In this document: one piece after another, positions 10,353 to 19,761 of the stretch
Layout: every line of letters starts with the position of its first letter
How positions within the stretch are numbered: position 1 is the stretch's first letter
Assembly: GCA_949775045.1 (NCBI GenBank)
Contig: OX459105.1
Span: forward strand, 15,090,227 to 15,154,226
DNA length: 64,000 bases
Direction of reading: 5' to 3'
Source of the DNA: Metridium senile
Lineage: Eukaryota > Cnidaria > Anthozoa > Actiniaria > Metridiidae
Notes under the pieces: model-generated
What the model was told of the DNA's origin: nothing
Seen by the model: only the letters and a program-made list of their open reading frames with translations
The model's database searches: none
Program-made: the position numbers and the translations under genes

Positions 10353-10859
10353 ATACATATGCCATGTTGGGAACGATAATGATCCACAAGATCGACTTTG
10401 GTAAACTGTACTGCATCACTGAAAGCATAGGTTCTTTAGAATATGTATCTATCTATCTTAGTGCAAACATTTATGTTTCTTACCAAATACGTGAAACTAT
10501 GAAGCCCATGCGAAATCAGATCTTTACAATGTAAATCTTAGCTTGAAAACCATCGATTATAGTCGTCTGATTTTAGCAAAATAATTTATGAAGACAAAGA
10601 CATATTTATTCCATTAAAACATTTTGCATTTATTAACACTCTCTTACAATACCAAGTAATTATCAAATCTATAGTCAATTGTTTTCTAAAGTAAAATTAA
10701 TCTCGTTTACAATATATCCCTTCAATCAATACATAAACAACTGAGCTATGCATATAATTGTTGAACTAGCTACAACTTGACTCTTTAACAAGGAAAAGTA
10801 CTGATGTCAAACAGGCGGCTAAATCTTGAAGAATATAACACCTGTACAATCTTTTGACT

Positions 10860-10995
10860 GCTTGATTGATTGATTAATTGATTGATTGATTAAATAATTG
10901 ATTGATCAATACATTGACTGACTGTTTGACTAATTAAATGAGTGATTGATTCATTCATCTATAGATTTTTAATTCTTTTTTGTTTATTTATTTGT

Positions 10996-11034
<39 letters not shown>

Positions 11035-11040
11035 TTTGTT
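10860..11040. repeat. ATTG and TTTA tetranucleotide repeats
   Basis: Runs of GATT/ATTG (10862-10960) followed by (TTTA)n (10985-11037), immediately downstream of the minus-strand NHL open frame. Confidence 0.9.
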
Positions 11041-11052
11041 AACTGATCTACA

Positions 11053-12219
11053 TCACTGCCATATTTGGACACGGTTACCATGGTACTCCAACACCAACAC
11101 TTTTCCATCAGTTGTCACGACAACATCAACAGGGCCATACATTTCACCAAGACCATTACCATGGTGACCAAACGACCTTATAAGTCGCCCCTCTTGAGTG
11201 AAAAGGTTAACACAATGGTTAAAACTATCACATACAAGAATCATATCACCACCATACACTGCCAGGCCACCCAAACAGTTACTTACAGACTGCCCATCCC
11301 TCTTAACTTTATCACCAAACTTATGCTCAAAAACACCATTATTGTCAAAGACATGGACATAGTTGTTATCTATATAAGTAACAAAGTACTTATTGTTACC
11401 ATGAGTAATGTGGAAAGGCATTTGGTTTTTGTGTTTACCAGCAAATTCCTGGACAAGCTGGCCAGTTCGTTTACTGAATAACTTAATACATGAAGGGATT
11501 TCCTTGTCTCCTTGACAACACACTGCAATGTTTTGGTCAGATACACACATAGTAAGGATTACAATCCTTTTCTCTTTGTACAAAGTTCGAAGGTAAGTCC
11601 CCTTAGAGTCGAATTCCTGGATTCTACCAGATTTCAACGGGTTATCGCTCACCACTATTCGGTCTTCATTGAAGACCACACCACATGGTTCACAAAGTTC
11701 ACCATCGATTACCCCTTCCTTGCCAAACTCTTGCAGACATATTCCATCAACACTGAATACCAGTATACGATGAATTGGATAGTCAGCAATAGCTATTTCC
11801 CAAAAATTACTTACTGCCATTGCACATGGTCCTTTTAGCTGTCCTTTACCATGCCCATATCCTTCTCCTCCAAAAATCTTGATAGGTTTAAACTCAGCAC
11901 TTGCATGGTCTAGAGTTTTGACAGTTTTTGGTGAGTTGCTTATCGCTCTACCTCCAAAACTCACTGACACCTTGTATGGGGAAAGTTTAGTTGCTTTGTA
12001 TTTCACAGAATATTTTCCAGTACCGCTCTCAGTCACATCTTTCTCAACGTCATTACCATCAGCATCATGGATTTTGACATCAAGCATGCATTTCTTTGTG
12101 GAGCAGTGTTTTCCTTCTGGATTTCTAGTCACGATGTGAAACTCGTTCACAAATCCACACACAGCAAAATCCCTCAACGATTCGATTGAGCAACGTGTCG
12201 GGTCTGTCACGCTTTCCAT
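11053..12219 (-). CDS. TRIM-derived filamin-NHL protein (left copy of tandem pair)
   Basis: A 388-residue open frame starting at ATG 12219 (MESVTDPTRCSIESL). Residues 1 to about 105 form a filamin-type Ig domain (HIVTRNPEGKHCS, VSVSFGGRAISNSP). Residues about 115-388 form NHL beta-propeller repeats: GYGHGKGQLKGPCAMAVS opens the first, later blades have NCLGGLAVYGGDMILVCDSF and GEMYGPVDVVVTTDGKVLVL. This is the C-terminal half of a TRIM2/3/71-like protein; NHL propellers bind RNA or protein. The RING that should precede it survives only as a short broken frame at 12273-12440. The B-boxes and coiled coil have been lost by an internal deletion. The frame is otherwise intact, so a product without RING is possible if translation starts at 12219. 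It is a paralogue of 13348-14793. Confidence 0.85.
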   Translation of the reverse strand: MESVTDPTRCSIESLRDFAVCGFVNEFHIVTRNPEGKHCSTKKCMLDVKIHDADGNDVEKDVTESGTGKYSVKYKATKLSPYKVSVSFGGRAISNSPKTVKTLDHASAEFKPIKIFGGEGYGHGKGQLKGPCAMAVSNFWEIAIADYPIHRILVFSVDGICLQEFGKEGVIDGELCEPCGVVFNEDRIVVSDNPLKSGRIQEFDSKGTYLRTLYKEKRIVILTMCVSDQNIAVCCQGDKEIPSCIKLFSKRTGQLVQEFAGKHKNQMPFHITHGNNKYFVTYIDNNYVHVFDNNGVFEHKFGDKVKRDGQSVSNCLGGLAVYGGDMILVCDSFNHCVNLFTQEGRLIRSFGHHGNGLGEMYGPVDVVVTTDGKVLVLEYHGNRVQIWQ

Positions 12220-12272
12220 GATTTTACCAAGATCTTTGAAGTATTGCGTGACCTGCAGATTTGGGATGTACT

Positions 12273-12440
12273 CTACGCTTGTAGCATCTTATCATTGTAG
12301 CATCTCTCAATCCAGTTTGATATACAATGAAAACAGAACTTGTGAAAGCACTGTAGCGTTCTTGGGTCTTTGAAGACATCACTACAAACAGAACAAGTGA
12401 GTTCTTCAAGAGCGTTAGTGAATTCAGCGATGGAGGCCAT
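12273..12440 (-). pseudogene. Truncated RING remnant of the left TRIM copy
   Basis: ATG 12440 opens a 55-residue frame, MASIAEFTNALEELTC..., nearly identical to the first 50 residues of the right copy. It holds Cys/His ligands of the RING up to WIERCYND, then reads KMLQA and stops. The sequence then jumps to the linker before the filamin domain, in another frame. At the junction the 10-mer GATGCTACAA occurs twice, bracketing a few extra bases, which points to an end-joining deletion with templated filler. The final CPIC ligands of the RING are missing, so ligase activity is not expected. Confidence 0.85.
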
Positions 12441-13347
12441 GTCGTGGTTTTGTTACGGTACGTGGGGAAAACTGACCTCTCGACTGCTGGTGGTGTCTAG
12501 TTGACTGAAGTGTCTACTTATGACGTTTTTTTCCTTTTCTCCTCCCCCCTAAGGAGCACGCAAATGGGGTAGGGGTAGGAAATTAATTGTGCCATTAGTT
12601 CCGAAAATCACAAGAGAAAAATCGTCATCAGTACTAGTGGAATAAAGCATACTTCTTCTTTTACATGTAAATGGTCACGATAAAAACAGTCAAAATACTA
12701 TATGAATCAAATATTCATCGGTTTTATTTAAAAAGTAATTTGAACTAGCAAAGAGAATAGAAACTGATTGCAACAGATAACAACTTCGGCTCAGAAAATA
12801 TCTTTTTTTAAACTAAAAATATCGATTAAATTTTACGCCAACAGTGTTTAGATAATTTCCATTTAGAAACTTCAAATGAAGTCCCATACATTTAGATATT
12901 GTTCTGTAAATTTGTGGGGAACGTTATTTCTGTACGACTCGCCGTACCATAGTCACTTACAAAAACTTTTGATGAATTTTTCACATTATTTTGACATTTT
13001 TCCATCTCAATGGACCAATCAGGTACAAGTTTATATCGACAGGCTGCAGAGACTTTAGAAACTTTGATGTAAGGTGAGTCGCACAGTAAGGTTTGTTACT
13101 AAATAAATGAAACCATGCAGAACCCAAGCGAAAACAGATTTTTAAGATGTAAATCTAAGCTTTAAAAAATCATTGTTTATAGTCGTCTGAATTTAGCAAA
13201 AATAATTGATGAAGACAAAGACAGATTTATTCCATTAAAACATTTTGCATTTATTAACACTATAACAATACCGTCTAATTATCAGATCTATAGTCTATTG
13301 TTTTGTAAAGTAAAATTAATCTCCTTTACAATATATTTCCCTTCAAT

Positions 13348-14793
13348 TCAACCTAATGTTGTGAAAGTTTTTGTTTTTTTTTGGTTTGAGTTACTTATCG
13401 CTCTACCTCCAACACTCACTGACACCTTGTATAGGGAAAGTTTCGTTGCTATGTGTTTCACAGAGTATCTTCCAGTACTGCTCTCAGTCACATCTTTCTT
13501 AACCTCATTACCATCAGCATCATGGATTTTGACATCAAGCATGCATTTCTTTGTGGAGCAGTGTTTTCCTTCTGGATTTCTAGTCACGATGTCAAACTCG
13601 TTCACAAATCCAGCCCCACACCAAACGAAACTATCCAACGATTCGATTGTGCAACGTGACGGGTCTGTCACGCTTTCCATGATTTTACCAAGATCTTTGA
13701 AGTATTGCGTGACCTGCAGATTTGGGATGTACTCTACGCTTGCGTTACGCTTAACGGGCTGGTTGGATAGAACAGATGGTTTACTCAGCAATGCTTCGCA
13801 TCTTTGAGGAAGTTCCTGTTGACTTTGTAGAATAAAATGAGCAACATTTTGATCTTGCAAGGCCTGTCCATGAAGAGCAAAGTCGGAGAGAGATGTGATC
13901 GCAGAGTTGATTTCTTTTTGTTCGCCATCGTTACCTTCCTTCTGGTCACGATATAGCTCATTCAATCTAGCAATCATCAGCATTTCATGTTCTTGTATTA
14001 TCTCCATGTAACCCTTGGTTGTATCGCGAACTTCTGTTATCGCTCTTTCGATTTCTTTTCCATACCTTTCAATGTTTTGTTTCGACAGTTCAAGTTCTTG
14101 CATATATTCGTCTTTCAATTGTTTCACACGATTCATATCCCGATCGATGGATTGTTTCACTTGTTCTGCAGCTTCCTCCACGCTAACTTTATCGTGAGTG
14201 CCGTGTTTCGTCGCTGCACATTTCTGGCATATGCATTTACTGCATGACTGACAAAAGTATTCTAACTTGTTTTTCTCGTGGAATTTCTCTTGGCAGTGAA
14301 CTTGATTCTTGATGTAGCTGTTCACATGTTCTTTCTTAAAATCGCTAAACATTATCACTTGATGTTCTTCTTTGAACGCTTTCAGTTTGTCATGTATTTG
14401 TAAACAGTCGTTACAAATCATGCCTCCACATTGAGCACAAAATGCGCTTAGTTTGGTTCTTTTTTCGCAGCTTACACAGTTCGGCAACTCCTCTTTGTCG
14501 TCGACGTCTTCACTGTTTTTCATCGCGCTGAGGAGTTTCAATAAAGATCCTAAGTAAAACGAAGGTCTTAACTTCGAGACACCTCCTTCGGGGATATCGA
14601 TTTCCTGCTTGCAAATTGGACAAGGAGCACGTCGAAAATTATCTTTGTAGCATCTCTCAATCCAGTTTGATATACAATGAAAACAGAACTTGTGAAAACA
14701 CTGTAGCGTTCTTGGGTCTTTGAAGACATCACTACAAACAGAACAAGTGAGTTCTTCTTCGAGAGCGTTAGTGAATTCAGCGATGGCAGCCAT
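13348..14793 (-). CDS. TRIM protein: RING, two B-boxes, coiled coil, filamin; NHL lost
   Basis: ATG 14793 gives 481 residues. The RING has C17, C20, C32, H34, C37, C40 and then C58-P-I-C61. Two B-box zinc domains follow (about 103-145, with CAQCGGMICNDC, and about 160-205, with CQSCSKCICQKC). A coiled coil spans about 205-330. A filamin repeat runs from about 390 (FDIVTRNPEGKHCS) to VSVSVGGRAISNS. It then ends in an odd tail, NQKKTKTFTTLG, where the left copy runs on into NHL repeats. By family knowledge this is a cytosolic RING E3 ubiquitin ligase of the TRIM class. Missing the NHL propeller, it lacks the usual substrate-binding end. The loss comes from a deletion of about 1.2 kb joining the filamin region to 3' UTR sequence that still matches the left copy (13100-13350 matches 10490-10735). 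In-frame upstream codons come from an inserted MITE and are not used. Confidence 0.88.
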   Translation of the reverse strand: MAAIAEFTNALEEELTCSVCSDVFKDPRTLQCFHKFCFHCISNWIERCYKDNFRRAPCPICKQEIDIPEGGVSKLRPSFYLGSLLKLLSAMKNSEDVDDKEELPNCVSCEKRTKLSAFCAQCGGMICNDCLQIHDKLKAFKEEHQVIMFSDFKKEHVNSYIKNQVHCQEKFHEKNKLEYFCQSCSKCICQKCAATKHGTHDKVSVEEAAEQVKQSIDRDMNRVKQLKDEYMQELELSKQNIERYGKEIERAITEVRDTTKGYMEIIQEHEMLMIARLNELYRDQKEGNDGEQKEINSAITSLSDFALHGQALQDQNVAHFILQSQQELPQRCEALLSKPSVLSNQPVKRNASVEYIPNLQVTQYFKDLGKIMESVTDPSRCTIESLDSFVWCGAGFVNEFDIVTRNPEGKHCSTKKCMLDVKIHDADGNEVKKDVTESSTGRYSVKHIATKLSLYKVSVSVGGRAISNSNQKKTKTFTTLG

Positions 14794-14878
14794 GTCGTGG
14801 TTATATATGTTGGGCTTGACGACGGGGCTAGTCTCGAGGCTAGTCAAGGTTGACCGTGAATTACGAAGTGTCTGCTTA

Positions 14879-15100
14879 GGGGTGGACCATTTGACTTTTG
14901 AGGGGGGGGGGGGGGTGGATGATTTTGAAAAACAATTTCCTGCAAGCCAAAATCGCCACTCAAAACTTTGCATTTTTATCAAATAAATTTCGTGCTCATG
15001 GAAGCGGGAAAAAAAAATTTCCTGCACGGACCAAATCATCCATCCCCCCCCCCCCCCCCCCCCCCCCCCGCCCCCCCTCAAAAGTCAAATGGTCCACCCC
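14879..15100. mobile_element. Harbinger-like MITE in the 5' region of the right TRIM copy
   Basis: Inverted ends GGGGTGGACCATTTGACTTT and complement, flanked by TTA on both sides (14876-14878, 15101-15103). The left paralogue has the uninterrupted site (gtctacttatgacg near 12510), so the insertion followed the duplication. The 3-bp TTA duplication suits PIF/Harbinger. It carries poly-G and poly-C tracts inside its arms. A second copy, with a degraded right end, is at about 20753-20915. Confidence 0.9.
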
Positions 15101-15211
15101 TTATAACGTTTTTTCCCTTTTCTCCTCTCCCCTAAGTAGCAGGCAAAGGGGGTAGGGGTAGGAAGTGAATTTTGACATTAGCTCCGAAAATCACCATCGA
15201 TCAGTGGAGAA

Positions 15212-16498
15212 TGTACCGCCGCGAAAATGATCCCCGCCGCAATAATGATTCCCGCCGCAATAATGATTCCCAAGTCGCCGCAATATTGATCCCCGCCGCA
15301 ATACTATGAAAATCACTAGAGTGGTAAAATGTCTGTTGAAAATTTGGCCTTGGGGGTGTGTCTTTTTGTACCACATGACCAATTTTGAGCAAAATGATTG
15401 GCCAGAAGCGATCACATGGTACAAAAACGAGACAGAATTTCAAACGAGCATTTTACCACTCTAGTGATTTCAATAATAATGATTCCCAAGTCGCCACAAT
15501 ATTGATTCCCACCGCAATAATGACTCCCAAGTCGCCGCAAAAATGATCCCCAAGGAATTATGAACTTGGACAACTCGTGATCGATGGAGCATGGACTATT
15601 TCTATATTTTTCCATGCATTTATCCACATATATGTGAATCCCTTTTTGTGTTTTCGTTTAATATTCGTTTCTCTTTTCTTTTTGTTTCAGTTTTTTTTGT
15701 GTCATGAAGTGTTAAATATAACGCGTTTTAGCTATCATTTCAAAAGTTATTTTATATATTGAAACTCATTATCTATATACTGACTTTCATCTTCGTTATC
15801 TATGTAGTGCTGTATTTTATCTTTTTTGTACTATTTTTGAAGTCTCAATAATTTCTGTGTAGCTCATGTAATCAACTACATAGTTGGAGTTTCAATTCAA
15901 ATGATATCAGGGTTATCTGTTAAGGTCAAGCTAGTAAAAGAGTTAAACGAGATTAAGGCTTCGCTTTAACAATATGTGAGATCAAATTCAAGTTTGACCG
16001 ATTTTTAAAGCGGTCTCGTCATAGAAATATTAAATTAAAATCAATTATTTGTAGTAAAGCCAGTTTTTATCAAGCAATCCCCATTGTCGCACAGTAGTTA
16101 GGAGTGATGATATAATAGGAGATTTGTGGAATTTTATGACAACCTCAACAACTATGATTGTTCTATAAACATAGCCTGGTCATCTTTGTCCAAAGTACTT
16201 TGCTCATCAGTGATACTTTGCTCCCAGTGATAATATCAACATGAGCGAACAGCAGAAGAATGGAAATGTAATATAGTTTAAAGAAGTCCATACTACAAGG
16301 CCTCCTACAACGATGTCCAGAAAGGAATCCACGAGGTACAGAATGAAATTTGATATGTTTGTTTTAAATGTGACATGCTCCATCGATCCCGAGTTGTCCA
16401 GGTTTATCATTTCCATGGGGATCATTATTGCGGCGACTTGGGAATCATTATTGCGGCGGGATCAATATTGCGGCGGGGATCACTTTCGCGGCGGTACA
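15212..16498. mobile_element. Long-TIR DNA element with TGTACCGCCGCG ends
   Basis: The arms are built of short repeats (CCGCCGCAATAATGATTCC-like), about 90 bp each, in inverted orientation. They start TGTACCGCCGCG and end CGCGGCGGTACA, with GAGAA on both sides (15207-15211, 16499-16503). The left TRIM paralogue lacks the element. It has no recognisable transposase. A separate inverted repeat is nested at about 15310-15468. Confidence 0.85.
15310..15468. mobile_element. Nested foldback element with AATCACTAGAGTGGTAAAATG ends
   Basis: Inverted ends AATCACTAGAGTGGTAAAA and TTTTACCACTCTAGTGATT, lying inside the long-TIR element. Interior arms also pair (TTTTTGTACCA and TGGTACAAAAA), so the whole forms one hairpin. 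Confidence 0.8.
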
Positions 16499-16515
16499 GA
16501 GAATAGTATATTTCT

Positions 16516-17389
16516 CACGGCGGGCCCAAACGGCCTCAAAAACAGCACTTTAAAGTGTGACAATTTTCAATTAATTAAGAATATTTTGATAAAGTATTAT
16601 CTTGGTGTTCTGAAATTTTCAGTGATGGTAATATGGAGGTAGCAAAAAAGTTTTGAAAAATTATTGGAATATTTTCACGTCATTGTGACGTCATAATAAA
16701 ATGTTACAGAAGTCGAAAAAAATCAATTTTAGCGCTAGATACGATTTAAGGATGTATTTTATGAACCTGTGAGATGTAAAACACGTTATCGAAATTTTCA
16801 TCAATTTTTGGGAACTGGAAATGGAGATATGAGGGATTTTATGATTTTGATGACGTCATCTAATATGACGTCACAGAAAAATAGAAAATATTATTATTTA
16901 TTATCAATCACTAAAATTCTAACATCATCTCATTCAATAGTTGATTTTCAGTAAGTATAGCTTATAAAATCATCGATATCTCAGATAGGGGCTGAATAAC
17001 ATATCCTTAAAGATATTTGTGACGTCATAATGACGTAGCAGTGATTTACTCACTTTTTCAACATCAATTTATAGCCCCCTAGGTGCAAAAATCAAAATTC
17101 TAAAACCATACCATTTTCCGGCGTTCTTATATCATCTCATTCGCATTAAAGTTGGAAAGAAATGTTTTAAAATGAAAAAAATTTACCAAGCGATATGTTT
17201 TTCCAAAGGTTTTATTTAAACATTTTCCCGGGAAAGATTTTGGAGGTTAAAATCGCCATAACTCAAGTTTTCATCACCCAAATGAAAAACGGTTTTCAGT
17301 TTAAGACTCCTTAGAAGAAGGGGAATGATATTTGATGCAAAACAGAAATTTCATCATGAGCGCTTTTTAGGTCATTTGGGCCCGCCGTG
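16516..17389. mobile_element. DNA element with CACGGCGGGCCCAAA ends and CRE-like palindromes
   Basis: Termini CACGGCGGGCCCAAA and TTTGGGCCCGCCGTG, flanked by TCT on both sides. The CAC start and 3-bp duplication fit a CACTA/EnSpm-type non-autonomous element. It holds four perfect TGACGTCA palindromes (16686, 16851, 16866, 17020). It is absent from the left TRIM paralogue, whose sequence resumes matching at about 17395. Confidence 0.75.
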
Positions 17390-19743
17390 TCTGCTATTAC
17401 ATGTAAATGGTCACGACAAAAACAGTCAAAATAATATATGAATCAAATTTCTTCTGTTTTAATTTAAAAAGTAATTTAAACTAGCAAAGATAATAGAAAT
17501 GAAAATATTGCAACAACGGAACAACTTCGGCTTTGATCATGAAAACTAAATGATATGATATATCTTTTATTTTGAAAGCTTAAAAATATCGATTAAAATG
17601 TTTCAATTTTACGCCGATAGTGTTTCAGATAATTTCCTTTAGAAATAACTTAAAATGACATCCTGATACCTTAAGATATATTTCAATAAATTTCTGGAAA
17701 ACGTTTTTATGATATTGTGTCAAGTCTTTTTTCCGTTTTCAACACACAGATTTTGCGCTCGCTGAATCTGTATTTCAAATGACCCACACCGAGTAGTCCG
17801 CTTTGTAGTTTCAGTTTCATCTGCTGTACATGTAGCGCAAGAATATGAATGATTCAGCACAGCAGACTAAAAACATGACAGTTTTTATAACTATTTTATA
17901 ATTAAGAAAACCACTAAACATTTCATCAATTAATTACGTGACATATCAGTATTTCCGCCTTGCGTGACATCCACAACTGTTCAATTTCTCCGATATGTCT
18001 TCAATACGGGGTGAGAAATTAAACTTTATTTTTTTGTAATAACTTCTTTTCTGTATATATTTTAATAAAGTAAAACTTTGTGTTGTTTTAAAGGAATTTT
18101 TGAGGGATTAAAAGCTGTACTGATCAACAGGGACCCCGTTACAAACAATCTGATTTATTTGTTATTTTGTTTTTTTTCAGCAGACAGTTATATGTTTGTG
18201 AGTTTAAGATTCAAAACTCACAAAATTTATGTAGAAAAGCTTTCAAAGTATTCCATAAATGTTTTTAGTAAAAACAGATCAAAATAAAATGTCCATCAAT
18301 TAAATATCATAATTTTATTCATTTTCTACCAAATCGTTGGATTTTTACCGGCTATTTGTACCGAAACATTCTGTTTCAATAAACATAAAGGTTTTTTCAG
18401 GTAATGCTCGTTCAAGGAAAATATAAAATGGTAGAAACCTTTCAAACAAATTTAATCTTTTTAAAAATCATTTTTTTCTTTTTCGGTAGATAAATTTTAT
18501 GGATCAATATGTTCATGATTTTCAATTATATCAATTATATATTTTCTTGTAAGATTCAGTGAAAATTCGTGTTAGCTTTAAACATAGTTAATGGACTTAT
18601 TTACTATGTTTTAAAGCAATAAAAAGTACGAGGCTTACCTTTGTTAATGTTCCCCAGTTCTGTTTATTTACTTCGACTAGCTAGCGAGCTGCCTCAACAG
18701 TCATTCATTCAATCTTTTTGCAGACACAACTAGCACATTCTGCTCGAAAATCCTCAATAATTATTGTCCTTTGCGTTTCAATTAACCTTCATCGACACTT
18801 TGTTAGCACTTTGTTATCATTCAGACTCCTTTTTGAAGATAGTTGGATTTGAAACACACGAACAGAGGAAAACCTTTATCTTTTTATAGTTAGTTATCAT
18901 GTACGGCACTTGCGCAGTTGCTGCAAATATTTACCGCCCTTTTTGTTTTGTGAACGCGTGCGCACCGAAAAAAAACTTTGGTATAGCCCAAAGGCTAACT
19001 TTTTTTCAAATTAGTTAAAAAGATCAATTTACTTGACTTTGAATTGCTTTTCTACTCCTCCATAATTTCATCGCCAAAGGACGTGAAGTCGAGCAGTGTA
19101 AAGGTCAAGAATAAAATGCTACTAAAAATTGAAAAAAGGCTAATTCTATTGTAAAATATAACAAAGAAAGCGGTAATTTAGTTGAAAATTCTAGTATTTT
19201 ACAAAAGAAATAGGTGGAAAAACGACTATAAAATGCTGTCAACGAAGTTGTAGTTTTGTCCTTAGCGACGGAATGTTTTTCCTCTGTTTGCATAATTATA
19301 ATTATAAGCCGTTATTTCCGTGCGCAAAAAGGCGCGGCTACTAAGTTTCCGCTTTGGTCTATAAATGCATTTTTGCTAAGTTATTATAAACGAATTTTTT
19401 CGAATGTTTTATTATATGATAGAATAGTTCTCCCTCGGGGTCTATAACTAATGGTTACCTCGAAGATGACCGCTTTTAGCGGGAAGCACTAGAATACCAA
19501 CAACCCCTCACCTCCCCTACTGATTTCTCTTTAGTCATTTCATTTTATTCCATTGAACAAAGTAAGTGAAGTATTTCACATAAATGTATTTTCGTAAACT
19601 CTGTAAACCAAGGATTTTAACGGTTTTTATGGCAGGGCAGTTCCTAATGGAGCGTTTCCCACTCGAATTAGTCGTGGGGACCCTCTTTTTGACGTCATCA
19701 ATGCATTATGCAAATTAGTTTCCAACTCGACGCATGTGCAGTG
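17390..19743. other. Upstream region shared with left TRIM copy, then AT-rich spacer to FAF1
   Basis: 17395-17640 matches 12660-12850 (ACATGTAAATGGTCACGA and onward) and marks the end of the tandem duplication. From about 17650 to 19700 the sequence is AT-rich without a supportable gene. It includes the FAF1 5' flank, in which no TATA box is evident. Confidence 0.6.
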
Positions 19744-19761
19744 ATGAGAAACAAACGCAAG

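Noticed and set aside
11065..12139. Plus-strand frames opposite the NHL open frame
   Set aside because: Antisense shadows of the TRIM-derived gene, with no domain of their own.
14794..15081. Gly-rich N-terminal extension of the right TRIM protein
   Set aside because: The extension reads through the Harbinger-like MITE and its poly-C tract; the left paralogue shows the ATG at 14793 to be the true start.
16313..16642. Plus-strand 109-codon frame
   Set aside because: Spans the right terminal repeat of the long-TIR element and the next element; composition follows the repeats, with no conserved domain.
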